Assembly (NCBI GenBank): GCA_013397865.1
Contig: VZTI01001283.1
Coordinates: 187,128 to 251,127, forward strand
Direction: 5' to 3'
DNA length: 64,000 bases
Source: Struthidea cinerea
Taxonomy: Eukaryota; Chordata; Aves; Passeriformes; Corcoracidae
Below, piece after piece: positions 23,561 through 33,986 of the stretch; position 1 is the stretch's first letter; each line of letters begins with the position of its first letter. A program made the position numbers and the translations under genes. The notes below the pieces were generated by a model that was not told the DNA's origin, did no database searches, and saw nothing but the letters and a program-made list of their open reading frames with translations.

Positions 23561-24780
23561 TCCAGCAAAGCCGGGCCTTAAAATGCAGCTTCCTCTGCAC
23601 AAGTTGACGCCTTTCAGGTTTCAGAAAATTTCCTGAGCCTGATATCGTTCTCTGCTCCATGCCAGAAATCTGGAGTAGAAGCAAGCAGCCGTAGACTATG
23701 GCGAAAGCCATGATGTTGTCTCAGAGATATTTACCTGGAGTCACACCGAGGTCCTCAGGCCTTTGTCGGTTTTAGTCTGATGCAGGATTTGCCTGTCTTG
23801 TTCTGTTTTCATTTCCATATTCGTTCCTGAGGTATGAAAAAATAAATAATCTCAGAAAACGAAAGAGTGTGTGTGTGGAGAACAGTGCTGTTAGTGAAGC
23901 TAAGAGTTCATGCATTGCCATGGAAACATTCACATCCTAGCAACAGCTTATTGATAGCAAGATGACATGAGGAGACAAGAGCTGATGCCTTTGACTCATG
24001 GGAAAACAAGCTATCCTGCATTTCTACTTCTCTACCTTCTTTTCTTTTCCAAGAGTGTACCGTGGCTTAACATAAAAATTCCTAGTGGACATTTCTTTTC
24101 ATACTTGTTTGTGGTTTTCTGTTGAAACACTACTTACTAAGAAAAGTTCGTACATTTGAATTATTTTAGCTGTCTATCTGACAAAACAAAATGTAAAAAT
24201 TAAAATACAGCAAAGAAACACAAAGGCATTAAATTATTTTTTCCTTTAGAAATGTAGCAAGATGTTTTTTGATTAACTGAAAACATGTAGAAGGTCAATT
24301 CAATGTTTTCTCTCCATGTCTGCATTTCCCAGAACATTTGCTAAGGCTGAAATCATTAGGGTGTCATTTGGTGAGATTCAGAGTGGAATCATTTGTGGTA
24401 TGGTCTGCATTCCTCGTGATGCCCAGGGAATGCATGTGCTGGGAAGTATTGAAGGTCTTTATGTGCCTTTGGGTTTGGGTGGGCAGAGCAGCACTCAGGT
24501 GCATTTGCTGAGGAGGTACATTTCCTTTATTTTCCTGATGCACTGTGGTACAAGAAGCCTCACCCCAGTGAAGACAGAGTACCACAGCAGTCACTGTGTG
24601 TGGAAAGAAATGTCTTTGTGAGCAGGGATCAGACTGTTGTTAGCACTGTTATTATTGCTAGTAAGCACAATGGCATTGTGGAGTCCCAGTTGTAAAGCAG
24701 GATTTAAATGTGGTTGTTCCACACAGACGCGGGAAGTATTTTTCCCTGGGAACTTCCAATTAGTTTGTTTGCCGATGTGA

Positions 24781-24810
24781 TTATTCATTGCTAAGTTATT
24801 CATTGCTAAG
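24781..24810 (+). repeat. exact 15-bp tandem duplication
   Basis: TTATTCATTGCTAAG occurs twice in direct succession without mismatch. Confidence 0.95.
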
Positions 24811-24850
24811 AAGAAAACCCAACAATTCCTTTATTAATTATGTGTGTACG

Positions 24851-24870
24851 TGTGTGTGTGTGTGTGTGTG
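24851..24870 (+). repeat. (TG)10 dinucleotide microsatellite
   Basis: Ten uninterrupted TG units, extended on both sides by imperfect TG-rich sequence (24841-24877). Confidence 0.95.
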
Positions 24871-26052
24871 GGTGTATGATTGTTGGAAATGTTTCTGTCA
24901 AAGTAGGTATTCCAATAACCCTCTTGGAAAATCAAGAAATGTATTATTTTGTTTGGTACATAGCATTAATGTAGTGTAAACATTAGTTTAAGAGCTTTGC
25001 TGAACTGGATCCATATAAAGGACTCCCTGAACATTACATTTATTGTGAGAATAACAGTGAATCATAATATTTTCACAGCTAATAAAAACCACTTTTCACA
25101 AATGTGACCCTTTACCTGTACATGAATTAAAAATGGAGCTAGTGAAATATCCCAAGAGTATTAGTGATGTTTACAAACCCTGAGTTTATAAATCCTGCTT
25201 ATTTACCTACGTTTTTTGATTAAAAAAAAAATAAATAGACTTTTGTGCAATTTTTGTTCCTTTAGCCATATTTTCTCCTTGGAAAATCACCAAGGACTGC
25301 TTGGCTGATCAACAAGCAGGCTGATGTTTTGATACTACCATTGCATTAGGTTTACAATAAATGAGGAAACTAGTGGAGCCATTGTGGGAGCAGTTAGAAA
25401 TGTGTGAATGAGAGGAAGAATACAATAACGCCAGCAATATAACTGGAGATTTTCATCCTTGCTGCTTAGGTGTAGGATTTCTAAAGAGAGAGAGTGAGAA
25501 GCAGCATCTAGAAAAGGATGATGCTAATTAAAGCAGGACATGGATGGACCCTATAGTGGGGCCACTGTTTTCACCCTAATGCAAACAGCACTCGAGCAAA
25601 CTTGATACCTCCTGTCCTGACCTGGATTTCCTTCAGTGCCAACTGTGTTGCTGCATTTCCAGGGCAGGATTTATGTGAATTACAAGGTGCAGGACTCTGA
25701 TCAGCTCCTTACTTGCTTCTCAATAGTAAGTAAATAAATCAGAAGTAATCCTGAGAGCAGGGACTAGACTTGCCAGGCTCTTCTCAATTGGCACCGACTT
25801 TAGCATGGTCTCTCTGGGGCCCCTAGATATCATTTCAGGTCCAGGTTTGAGAAAGGTAGAAGACACAGAAGTGGGGATTGCCCTAGAGGACTACAGTGAA
25901 GCCTCCTGCATCACCTCACTGCTTGCAAAGCAACATGCACTGTGAATGGTGGACCAGGCTCTGCCATGATTTTTACTCACTCATTCTTGTATTTGAAATT
26001 TTTTTTCCCATTCCCTGTTCTGGGATGAACTCTTCTTAGAGTTAGGGCAAAG

Positions 26053-26082
26053 GAAGGCCATGGTGAAGGCCATGGTAAAGGC
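26053..26082 (+). repeat. 12-bp tandem repeat, 2.5 copies
   Basis: AAGGCCATGGTG, AAGGCCATGGTA and AAGGCC follow one another. Each full unit contains an NcoI-type CCATGG palindrome. Confidence 0.9.
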
Positions 26083-26947
26083 CTGTCAAGATTAATGGCA
26101 GGTGTGCATGTGTTTGTGTGAATCTGTGTAACAGCATGTCATCAGGTAGCTTAGGTGAAAATGCATTTTCCCTCCACTGAACTCTTTGGAGTCTTTACAG
26201 ATTTGAAAAGGTATGCGTTTTGGAAAGGAGCAGGCAGGCAGGGAATAGCTGCAAATTTTGCTTCTCTCTCTCCAAAGAAGATGAAGAAACAGTTCTGCAT
26301 GTTGAGGTTCGCAATTTCTCCCTCTTTACCAGAGAATAATATGAAGACGTTCAATTCAGGCTTTTCAAGAAATGTGATCAACAACACTAACTTTCTTGCA
26401 GGGGCTGCTGGAATATTAACTTTTTGGATAGAAGTAATTTTTGAATTCTAATAATTCACATTAATTCAGGGCCTGTGGTACATAACTAATGCTTCTTTTC
26501 TCCTGATTTCTCTTGATTGACTTCTTGGGACTGATTTGGGAAAATGTCCTTTTCCTTTCTTTCAGTTAAAGGTGTTACCTGTTAATAGAAGATTGATTAG
26601 TCACCATTAACACCTGGGAATGCCTGTACTTTTATCACTTCAAGCAAACATGTCTATGGCTAGAGTCATAATTATGTGCATTACTGAGACACTTTTTTGC
26701 TCTTCTTTTATTATATTTTGACAGAAAATAAATGTCAAGGGAGTAGCACTTGCTTTTTAGCTCTGAAACATTTACATCTGTTGTACATATTTGTCTCCTC
26801 TTTGTCACACTATCCTTTCAAATCTTCCTTTTGCTGCCTTGTAGTTAGTGCCTTACCACTGTTTCATGAATTAATGTCAAAGTTTTATACAAAGATTTCA
26901 TGAAGAGCAGCTGCAGATTGTCTTCTCTGAGGCTGTAAACCATCTTT

Positions 26948-26982
26948 GTTCAGTTGCAAAGGCTGCAGTTCAGTTGCAAATC
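26948..26982 (+). repeat. 20-bp-period direct repeat
   Basis: GTTCAGTTGCAAAGGCTGCA is followed directly by GTTCAGTTGCAAA, giving about 1.7 copies with no mismatch in the shared part. Confidence 0.9.
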
Positions 26983-29900
26983 CACTGGAGCTTTAATGAT
27001 TTATAGCAACTGCAAAGCTGGTCAATCTCTCTAGCATTTCATCCCTGGCACATGTTTTTTTTAGTTACACACCAGTGGAGTCCCTATCCTGTGTGACAGA
27101 AGTAAAAGGCATTAGTAAGGGTTACACATGACTTCAGGATTAGTGTGAGTATTTTAAGTCTGTTTTTTTGGTGTTTACTCTGATATGGATCAAACAACTG
27201 GGAAGAAAAGATAAAAACTGGGAATGCCAAAAAGTAAATCTGAATTTTTGCAATATAAGAGGTAACATTTCTGTCTATTTGTGTTATTTTTTATGCAACA
27301 GCCGAGGACCAATCTCATCTGCAAGCATTTGTAAATGGCTGAGATACAAAGCAAAAATTAGTCTGGGCTTGTACCAATTTTTAATGAACATAGAGTTTGT
27401 TCCATCATCAGCAATCATTTCCATATTCAAAGATGTGTTTCTAAGAGGAAAGCTCACTCTTACAAAACATCTCAAGCTAATTAAAATAACCCAGCTGTAA
27501 GGGGATATAAGACAAACTGTCACTGGACTTATGACAGTAAACAACATCTAAGTAGCTGTCAGTGAATCCCAATTGGGAGAATTAAGTCATGTATGGCACT
27601 ATTTCATCTAAGCTGTACTGAGAAGCTGATGAGAAGAACTCTGTGTACCATGCCTCTTCCTTGAGGCGTTACGTTACTTGTAATTGAGAAATACTCTGAG
27701 GGAATGACTTACCATCCCTAGGTGATGCTGATGCTTTGGATGTCACATTTCCCATAAAGTTATTACTGAACCATAGTCCTGTTGGGATGTTAGGAGACAC
27801 AGTATTGCTTTGAAGAATTGTCATACCAGGTACAAACTTAAGGATCCTGCTTGTTTGTCATCCTTAAAGGTGCTGCTGTCCCTTTTAGGAGCAAGCAGGC
27901 ATTCTTCTGAGATTTCTGCATGCATAGCCATGCCTTTTATCCCTAATACAGGCTTGCAATTCAGGTTGACCACTGAATTGCTGCTAGTTCTTCTTTCCTA
28001 ACTTCTCTTCTTTCTAGCATACAATCAGTAACAACACTTCAGAAAGGTATTGTAGCTAGCCTACCATCCCCAGTCCTACAGGGCTTAAGATCATGATTTC
28101 TGCAATAAATAAAAAATTCAAAGAACCCCAGCTGAATGAAAACATGCCAGACACTCTATTAACCCTTTCTTCACTCCCTCAAGTTGAATTATTTCTACTT
28201 GAGCTGGAAAAATACCAGTGGATAACAGCTATTTTAATAAGGCTCTTTTTCTCTTTGCACTATGCCTTCAAAAATGGCCATTTCCCTAGCTGTGCTGACT
28301 TCTGAATATTTGGTTTTAGTCTAGGGCCCACCACTGAAATCAGCTCAACCAAGTTCAGTTGGCTGAACCAAGATTGCACATTACTTCATGGTTCATTGGA
28401 CCGTTTCTCTGCGACATGTACTTTTGAAAATTACATCTCATGAATGAAAATTCCAGGTGAGATTCTTGGCAATGGCAGAGAGAACCCTACTGAACTGAGA
28501 AGAAGGCAGGAATAAAAAGTGGTATGGAGAGAAACTGAAGACAGTTTTATCTCCTGCTCTTTTTTTCCTTACTGTTTTTTTTAAATGCAAGAAACCTAGC
28601 CAACATTTAATGACACTCATTACAGGGTTTCTTAAGCTTCCTTTTTCCTGCTTTCCCTCTTTCCCCTGGTATTACCACCTCAGCCAAGCGAGGCTCAGTG
28701 TTGTCCAAAAGTTGTTTTCCCCAACCTCACTGTTCCCTACCTTCTTTCAGGGGAGGTGCATTATGTCTATGAGCAACTTCAGAGGAGTTGTAAGATGGAA
28801 GAGGCAGCAGGAAGGCTCAAGTACATGGAGAAACCTTTTACCTAGCAAAAAGATGAAAAAAAAGAGTGTGGCATGTGAAGGATTGGGTACACAGAAGTTC
28901 TGGAATCAAAAAAGAGGACAGTGTTAAAGAGGATAGGGGAGACCTTTTGCATGGCAGTATGGCAAATGGAAATGTGGGACAACAGAGTTGAAGATGAGCT
29001 GTTTTGGAGGAGGGTGAACAGGAGAACCACTTGGATGAGACAGATGCAGAGGATGGGGGTCAGATGGCACACAGGGAGCTGAAGGAATAAAATGAAGGAA
29101 AGCCATGAGCCCCCATTTATGCAACACTTGCTCAACTTTCAGAAGCTGCGACGAGTGTGATCTTCTAGGACTGGGACACAAATGACATCTGACTACTGAG
29201 GTTCTGGATGGCATGCAGGCTAACTGATTATAATCAAGTTTCCAAGTAGTCCTTTTGAACACTGGCTTTTAATTCCACTTACCTCAAGTATTCAAAGATG
29301 TGTGCCTAAATTTCTTTTCTACAACCACATTATGCTACTGAAAGTCAGTTGCTTTTCACCTTAACAGGAAGAGAACATGCAAGGAATGAGAAAACATAGG
29401 AAGTCAATCAGCATAAAAGTCTGAGCAAATGCTCAGTGAACAGACATTTTTACGCTTGGTGAGCAGACATTCTGCTTGTGGTTCTTGAGTAAAGCCTTTT
29501 TAATGCTTGTCATGACAAATGAAAAAATAAAAAGAAAACTTAGATTTATTTTTTTGTGTCTTTGGGATATCTAAGAAAGTGGAATGGATTGATTCATTGG
29601 TATTTCATGCCTGGCTACTTAGAATACCAATGGCATATGTTTAAATTTAAGTAGATGAGAAATAGATGCAGCCTTTTCTATGATAGGTTATAATAATACT
29701 TTTATTCTAAGCTGCCATTTAGGCTTTTGTAGAATTGAAGTCTGAGACTTCTCTTATGAGTCAACCCTCATTTTGATAAATCATTTAAACAAATGAGGTG
29801 ATTATCAGTTTTTAGTGTGAAAAAAACTGATTTCTTCTTCTTAGTGTGAAGAAGAACATTCAAGTTTTGTAGAATGTGAGAATGAAAATAGAAAGGAAGA

Positions 29901-30330
29901 CTTGTGTTAAGTTTACTTCAATGTGAATTTCTGAGTCATTTTGTGTCAGGGATCAGAATTCAATGTGTAACTGAAATACACTGTTGCATTTTACACAGAC
30001 TCGTAAAGCAAGAGATCACTGTTTTTGTTCTATGGACAATGTAAATGCAGTTGAAGATCTCGTTTTCCTCTTGGACTTTGCTAAGTATGCATTTCAGGCC
30101 AGGGGAAGAAAAACAGATGTTGATGAAAACATTTGCAGAGACTAAGCCTTGATCTAACCCACACAGCCTCAAAACTGTAGTTTTTCTGTACATGTATTTA
30201 TGCATGTTTGGGGAAGGGAGAGTGTGTTCCTGTTACAGCTTATGTAATTTGAGGGAATAATTTTTTAACTACAGTAATTTCATATTTTCCATCTATTGTT
30301 CAACCTCCAACCCCCAAAAAAGGTTAATGC

Positions 30331-30384
30331 AACCAAATAAGTTCAAGCTGATTTTTGCAACCACATAAGTTCAAGCTGATTTTT
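30331..30384 (+). repeat. 28-bp tandem duplication, one mismatch
   Basis: Two adjacent copies share ATAAGTTCAAGCTGATTTTT. They differ at one base (AACCAAATAAG against AACCACATAAG). Confidence 0.92.
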
Positions 30385-31463
30385 CCCAAGATTTGAAAGT
30401 AAAAATGACATGCAAATTAGATTCCACGTATTATCTTTATCCTTTAAGTATATGTACACTTTAAATTATGAAGAAAAGATGCGGGCTTCAATATATGGTA
30501 TGAATGTTGGGGAGAGCATTTCTCTTAGTTCAGATATGTAAGCTCAAATTCAGTATTTTCCTCTGTAATAATGAGTCTTTTTGATTTGTGGTTTTGGTTT
30601 GGTTCATTGTGGTAAGGGACCAAAGTGTGAAATATGGATTCTCATCCTAACAGGGATTTCATCCTCGCAGCTTCTCCATATCTAGTCCATCATTCTGCAG
30701 CTGTTAAATAGTGAGATTAACTCAAGGCAGAAAATATTACCATTCTGCAAAAGGACACACAGGGGTTTAATGCTTCTTAGATAAAGGAGAAACAAAGCCA
30801 CAAATTGTAAAGGATAATGCATAATACAGAAATTTATAGAAGTTTTATAGAAAGATCTAAATCAAATTTCACATGTTTTTCACTTCTGAGGGCACCTTAT
30901 GTTCTAGATGAGCAAAGGCCTTTTTGTCTACAAAATCTTCATGTCAACCTCATCTGTTCTGAGTCCTGTGAATTTGGTACTGGGGATTTCTGTTTATTTG
31001 AATTTTAGCTTGTACTTAACACAGTTGGCCAGAGATGGTGCTGAGTGCTCGGATATTGCAGAGTGAAATGCAGTGGCAACTTGAACAGAAGTGATTTGGG
31101 ACATTAATCATAGCTATACTCAGCTGCCATGAGTTACAACTTAGAGTGAATTCAAATTAGAGAAAAGCGCCCTGCTTGTAATAATTAGTGAAACAGCAGC
31201 AAATAAAATGATTTTAGAAAATGAGAACGTGGTTGGGAAGATGTAACACAGGAAAGAAGATTTATTTGTTTGGTGTATTTGCTGATATTTTATTCCTCAG
31301 TGAAATAAAGGTAATCTTCTGGAGGTGAATTCATCTAGCCTTATCAGATAGGTAGTAGAAATGGAAATAAGCTTGATTTACTTGTAGCATCTGTGGTTTG
31401 CAGCTAATTTCTTGCTGTCTTTTCTTAATTGCTCTCTTATTTCATCTCGGTCTTTTATTCCAG

Positions 31464-31515
31464 TATGAAAGTCTGTGCAGTAGTGAGGCACTTAGACCCC
31501 ATGAAGAGTTGTACC
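31464..31515 (+). CDS. candidate internal coding exon (52 nt), gene unknown
   Basis: A pyrimidine-rich run ending TCTTTTATTCCAG (31451-31463) makes a good splice acceptor, with CTTAAT-like branch-point sequence about 40 nt upstream. The segment ends in TTGTACC and is followed by a consensus donor GTAAGTG at 31516. Read from its first base it is open: YESLCSSEALRPHEELY, with one base (C) left over. A second frame is also open (MKVCAVVRHLDPMKSCT). The third starts with a stop. The spare C fits the two-base start of the candidate exon at 48561, giving a CTA (Leu) codon at the joint. No protein family was recognised. Short exon-like segments arise by chance in DNA of this length, so this is a hypothesis supported by splice signals and phase only. 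Confidence 0.3.
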
Positions 31516-32309
31516 GTAAGTGAAAGTCAAACACTGGAACCCTGTCCTTTGTGATGGGTTCTTATCCAAAACCAACCCTATCGTAGTCAGTGCCAGGGTT
31601 CACTGGGGTAAGGACGTCTAAGAGTTTCTGAGATGAGGCTGGAGAGTTAGCCTGCTTTGCCATGTGTATTGGTCTTTTCCAGCTCCTTTTTACCTGGGAT
31701 TTTTTTCTCTAATAATAATTTTTCTGATTTATTTAAGTATAACCAGGATGTCAATACAAAGAAAGAACAAAACCAGTTGAAAAGTCCTGTTCACACTGTT
31801 TTTTTCAGTTTTTATTCTGTGTTTACTGCTTCTAGCAGCTGGGTCAAGCCCTTCTGGTGCTGTACCTAGGATGTTCATCTCATTCATCAGTAACATGGGC
31901 ATGCTAGGTGCAGCTGGAGGGTCTTCCAATAGATCAGAAAGGCCCCGATGGGTATGTGTGAGTAGGATTTCTTGAGAGGTCACTGGCTGTGGAAGTGGTG
32001 GCCCTATCAGCAGAAACTGTATTGACCTCAGCTGTCATCGGCTGATACAGCAACGAACAGGGGCTTCTCTCCCATATTAACAAAGCTTTTTGTGGATTGT
32101 TCCTACTGAGCACTCTTTGTTTTGGTGCTGCAGATATCCCAAAAGTGGTATGTTTGTACTTTTTCTTGCGAATAGAAAGCAGAAGCATTGATTCAGGGAA
32201 TCTTGAGTGGCACATTATACTCTTTCTGAGCTCAGTGAGCAGATGGTACTGTCATTAATGCATGACCTTGAGTTTATTGCAAGAGCAAGCAAAAAAAAAT
32301 GATGGAAAC

Positions 32310-32328
32310 GGGGGGAACCCCCCCCCCC
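32310..32328 (+). repeat. G6-AA-C11 homopolymer pair
   Basis: Six Gs, two As and eleven Cs follow in a row, so a GC hairpin with a minimal loop is possible and the C run could read differently between sequencing methods. Confidence 0.9.
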
Positions 32329-32626
32329 AAATTATGTATCTTTTCTTAACTGCTGGTGGAGAATTGACCAATAGTCATAAACAGTAGTAAAAATAAGCAA
32401 CACAAAAGCAGAAAAAAAGTTATTAACCTTTTAGTTAATGAACAGTGGTGTTTGTTATACTTAAAGTGGGCTTTGTCAGTGAAAATCTTTGAGAATCGTT
32501 TTCCTAATTAATAAGGCAGGGTTCATATGATGAAACTGAAACTAATTCCTACACTTTCTATCCATGAATATTTTGAGTGAGGGAAAGCCTATTCCACATT
32601 CATGTTGCTTTTGAGAAAATGACAAT

Positions 32627-32682
32627 TTTAAAGCTCTGTGGAGCATTAAAAAGGATTTAAAAGCTTTGTGGAGCATTAAAAC
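32627..32682 (+). repeat. direct repeat, about 30-bp period
   Basis: TTTAAAGCTCTGTGGAGCAT and TTTAAAAGCTTTGTGGAGCA, each continuing into ATTAAAA or AATTAAAA-like sequence, lie about 30 bp apart. They differ by a base change and a one-base length difference. Confidence 0.85.
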
Positions 32683-32813
32683 CTTCTTCCACCAACCCCT
32701 TGCCCATGAACATTACTTGTTAAAAATACAGAAATTGAATTAAAATAAGACCTATTCTAACTCAAACATCTGCATCGGGGAACCTTAAATTGGGAAATAT
32801 TTGATCTATTCAT

Positions 32814-33232
32814 GTGGTAATCTGTTTATCCCTTGCTTTCCCTATCCCATATTGTTCCCTGCGCTTTTCCTTGTCCCGAGCCTTGGTCACTCCCTCGGGT
32901 TCTCCCTTTTGGTTCCTGTACCCCAACCCCAGCCATGTACCACCCCTGCAACCTGACAAATCCCCCTGCACTGGGGTCACGGCATCTCTCTGCCTCTGGG
33001 GGTCGCCGGGTGAAGATGTGACCATTAAAGATCCTCTGAAACCCTTGTGGGGCGTGACCCTTCTCGCCTCCTTTGCCGTCACTGTGTTGTAGGGCTGACA
33101 GCTAAGGGAGCAAGAGTGCGGAGCTGTCCGGAAGGGACTGTGGCAGGACGGAATGGCTGTCCTGCCCTAGGAAGCCCCGCTGCGCTCCCAGGGAAGGCTG
33201 CAGCTGCTAAACTACACCTAGCCTACTACAAC
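32814..33232 (+). mobile_element. probable solo LTR of an endogenous retrovirus
   Basis: This GC-richer, pyrimidine-rich segment resembles 38473-39137 in layout and scattered motifs: CCCATATTGTTCCCTGCG, then GGTTCCTGTACCCCAACCCC, then an ATTAAA signal at 33024-33029, then CTTCTCGCCTCCTTTGCC, a GGGCTGACAGC block, and CCCCGCTGCGCTCCCAGGG. It may start at TG 32815-32816 and end at the CAACA near 33232, but no clear target-site duplication supports those limits. No gag, pol or env follows. Open frames of about 90 codons cover it on both strands and are not taken as genes. The retroviral class (ERV1- or ERVK-like) is not determined. Confidence 0.6.
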
Positions 33233-33671
33233 ATACTCACTGTGTCTAGAAGATGAAGAGGGAGCAGAGATCAGTATGCATTTCAGTGCTGAACCATTTA
33301 CTTCACCTAGTAAAATGAATCAGAATTGGACAGATGAGTGGAAAACATGACAATGAAGTGCCTGATTTGATCACACTCTTTCTGTTTTGTATTTTGTCCT
33401 GCACACCATGTACACACAAATAACAAGTTAGGAGGGGGTAATTATGACCTAGAGGGTCGTGTTTTGTGGGCACAACATGGAGGGCTCTTTGATTCTGGTG
33501 AGTAACCCAAATAATTTCCTACTTTGCCCAATAAATTTAGACACCTTTAAATCCAAGTGTTCATTCCTTGACAGGCATAGTACTGGGCACCAGATAAATC
33601 GTGCATGAATCACTCATATTATTTTGACACGTGTGAGACAGATTACAATATGGAGGGAAAATTTATATGAA
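33233..33671. other. short non-coding stretch
   Basis: Nothing recognised. Confidence 0.6.
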
Positions 33672-33986
33672 TTAATATATTTGGTGCTCCACTGCGTTCA
33701 AATAATAGTTAGAAAGACCTTCCAGCTGTCTTAGAGTATGAATTAAAAGCCTGCTCTGAGAACTTACGGAGTAGGTGACCCCCATAAATTCACTGTTTTC
33801 AATGTCTAAGAGAAGTTGGAATATACCACAGACAAAGTAATAGTGGACTGTGTCACTTGTCTCTCTGCTTTGTAAAAATTTCATTACTTTACGGAAATTT
33901 TGTACTGAGCTGGTGAGCAGACCTTCTATTTGTTTGTTGATAGCTATGTCACTTGTCAGATCTTCCCTGATGAGTGTTTTCTCCAC
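33672..33986 (-). other. open reading frame with protein-like composition, exon status unproven
   Basis: 104 open codons between a TAA at 33990-33992 and a TAA at 33672-33674 (minus strand). The first codon is GTG, so there is no proper start, and the first ATG is about a third of the way in. The predicted chain is rich in Leu, Ser and Glu with alternating hydrophobic residues, for example SVQNFRKVMKFLQ and IFQLLLDIENSEFMGV. A consensus donor (GTAAGTTCTCAG on the minus strand) lies inside, after the codons for VTYS at about 33767. A strong acceptor (TTCCAACTTCTCTTAG) lies 38 nt before it. So either a 38-nt exon or a longer one is conceivable. No family was recognised. Frames of this length are not rare in this window. 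Confidence 0.2.

Larger units (their letters stand above)
23561..31463. other. long non-coding stretch
   Basis: No gene or transposable element recognised. It contains short simple repeats at 24781-24810, 24851-24870, 26053-26082, 26948-26982 and 30331-30384, and is otherwise AT-rich unique sequence. The part around 27250-27560 is open on both strands (110 and 87 codons), without domain resemblance. If conserved in other birds it would more likely be a non-coding element. If the gene inferred for 31464 and 48561 exists, this would be its first long intron. Confidence 0.5.
31516..32813. other. non-coding stretch (intronic if flanking exons are real)
   Basis: No gene. It holds an unusual G6-AA-C11 run (32310-32328) and a 30/31-bp direct repeat (32627-32682). 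Confidence 0.55.

Noticed and set aside
28751..28789. 39-nt exon-like segment with a strong acceptor and a GTAAGA donor
   Set aside because: The donor lacks the usual G before GT, the segment is very short, and two frames are open. It serves as an example of chance exon-like signals.
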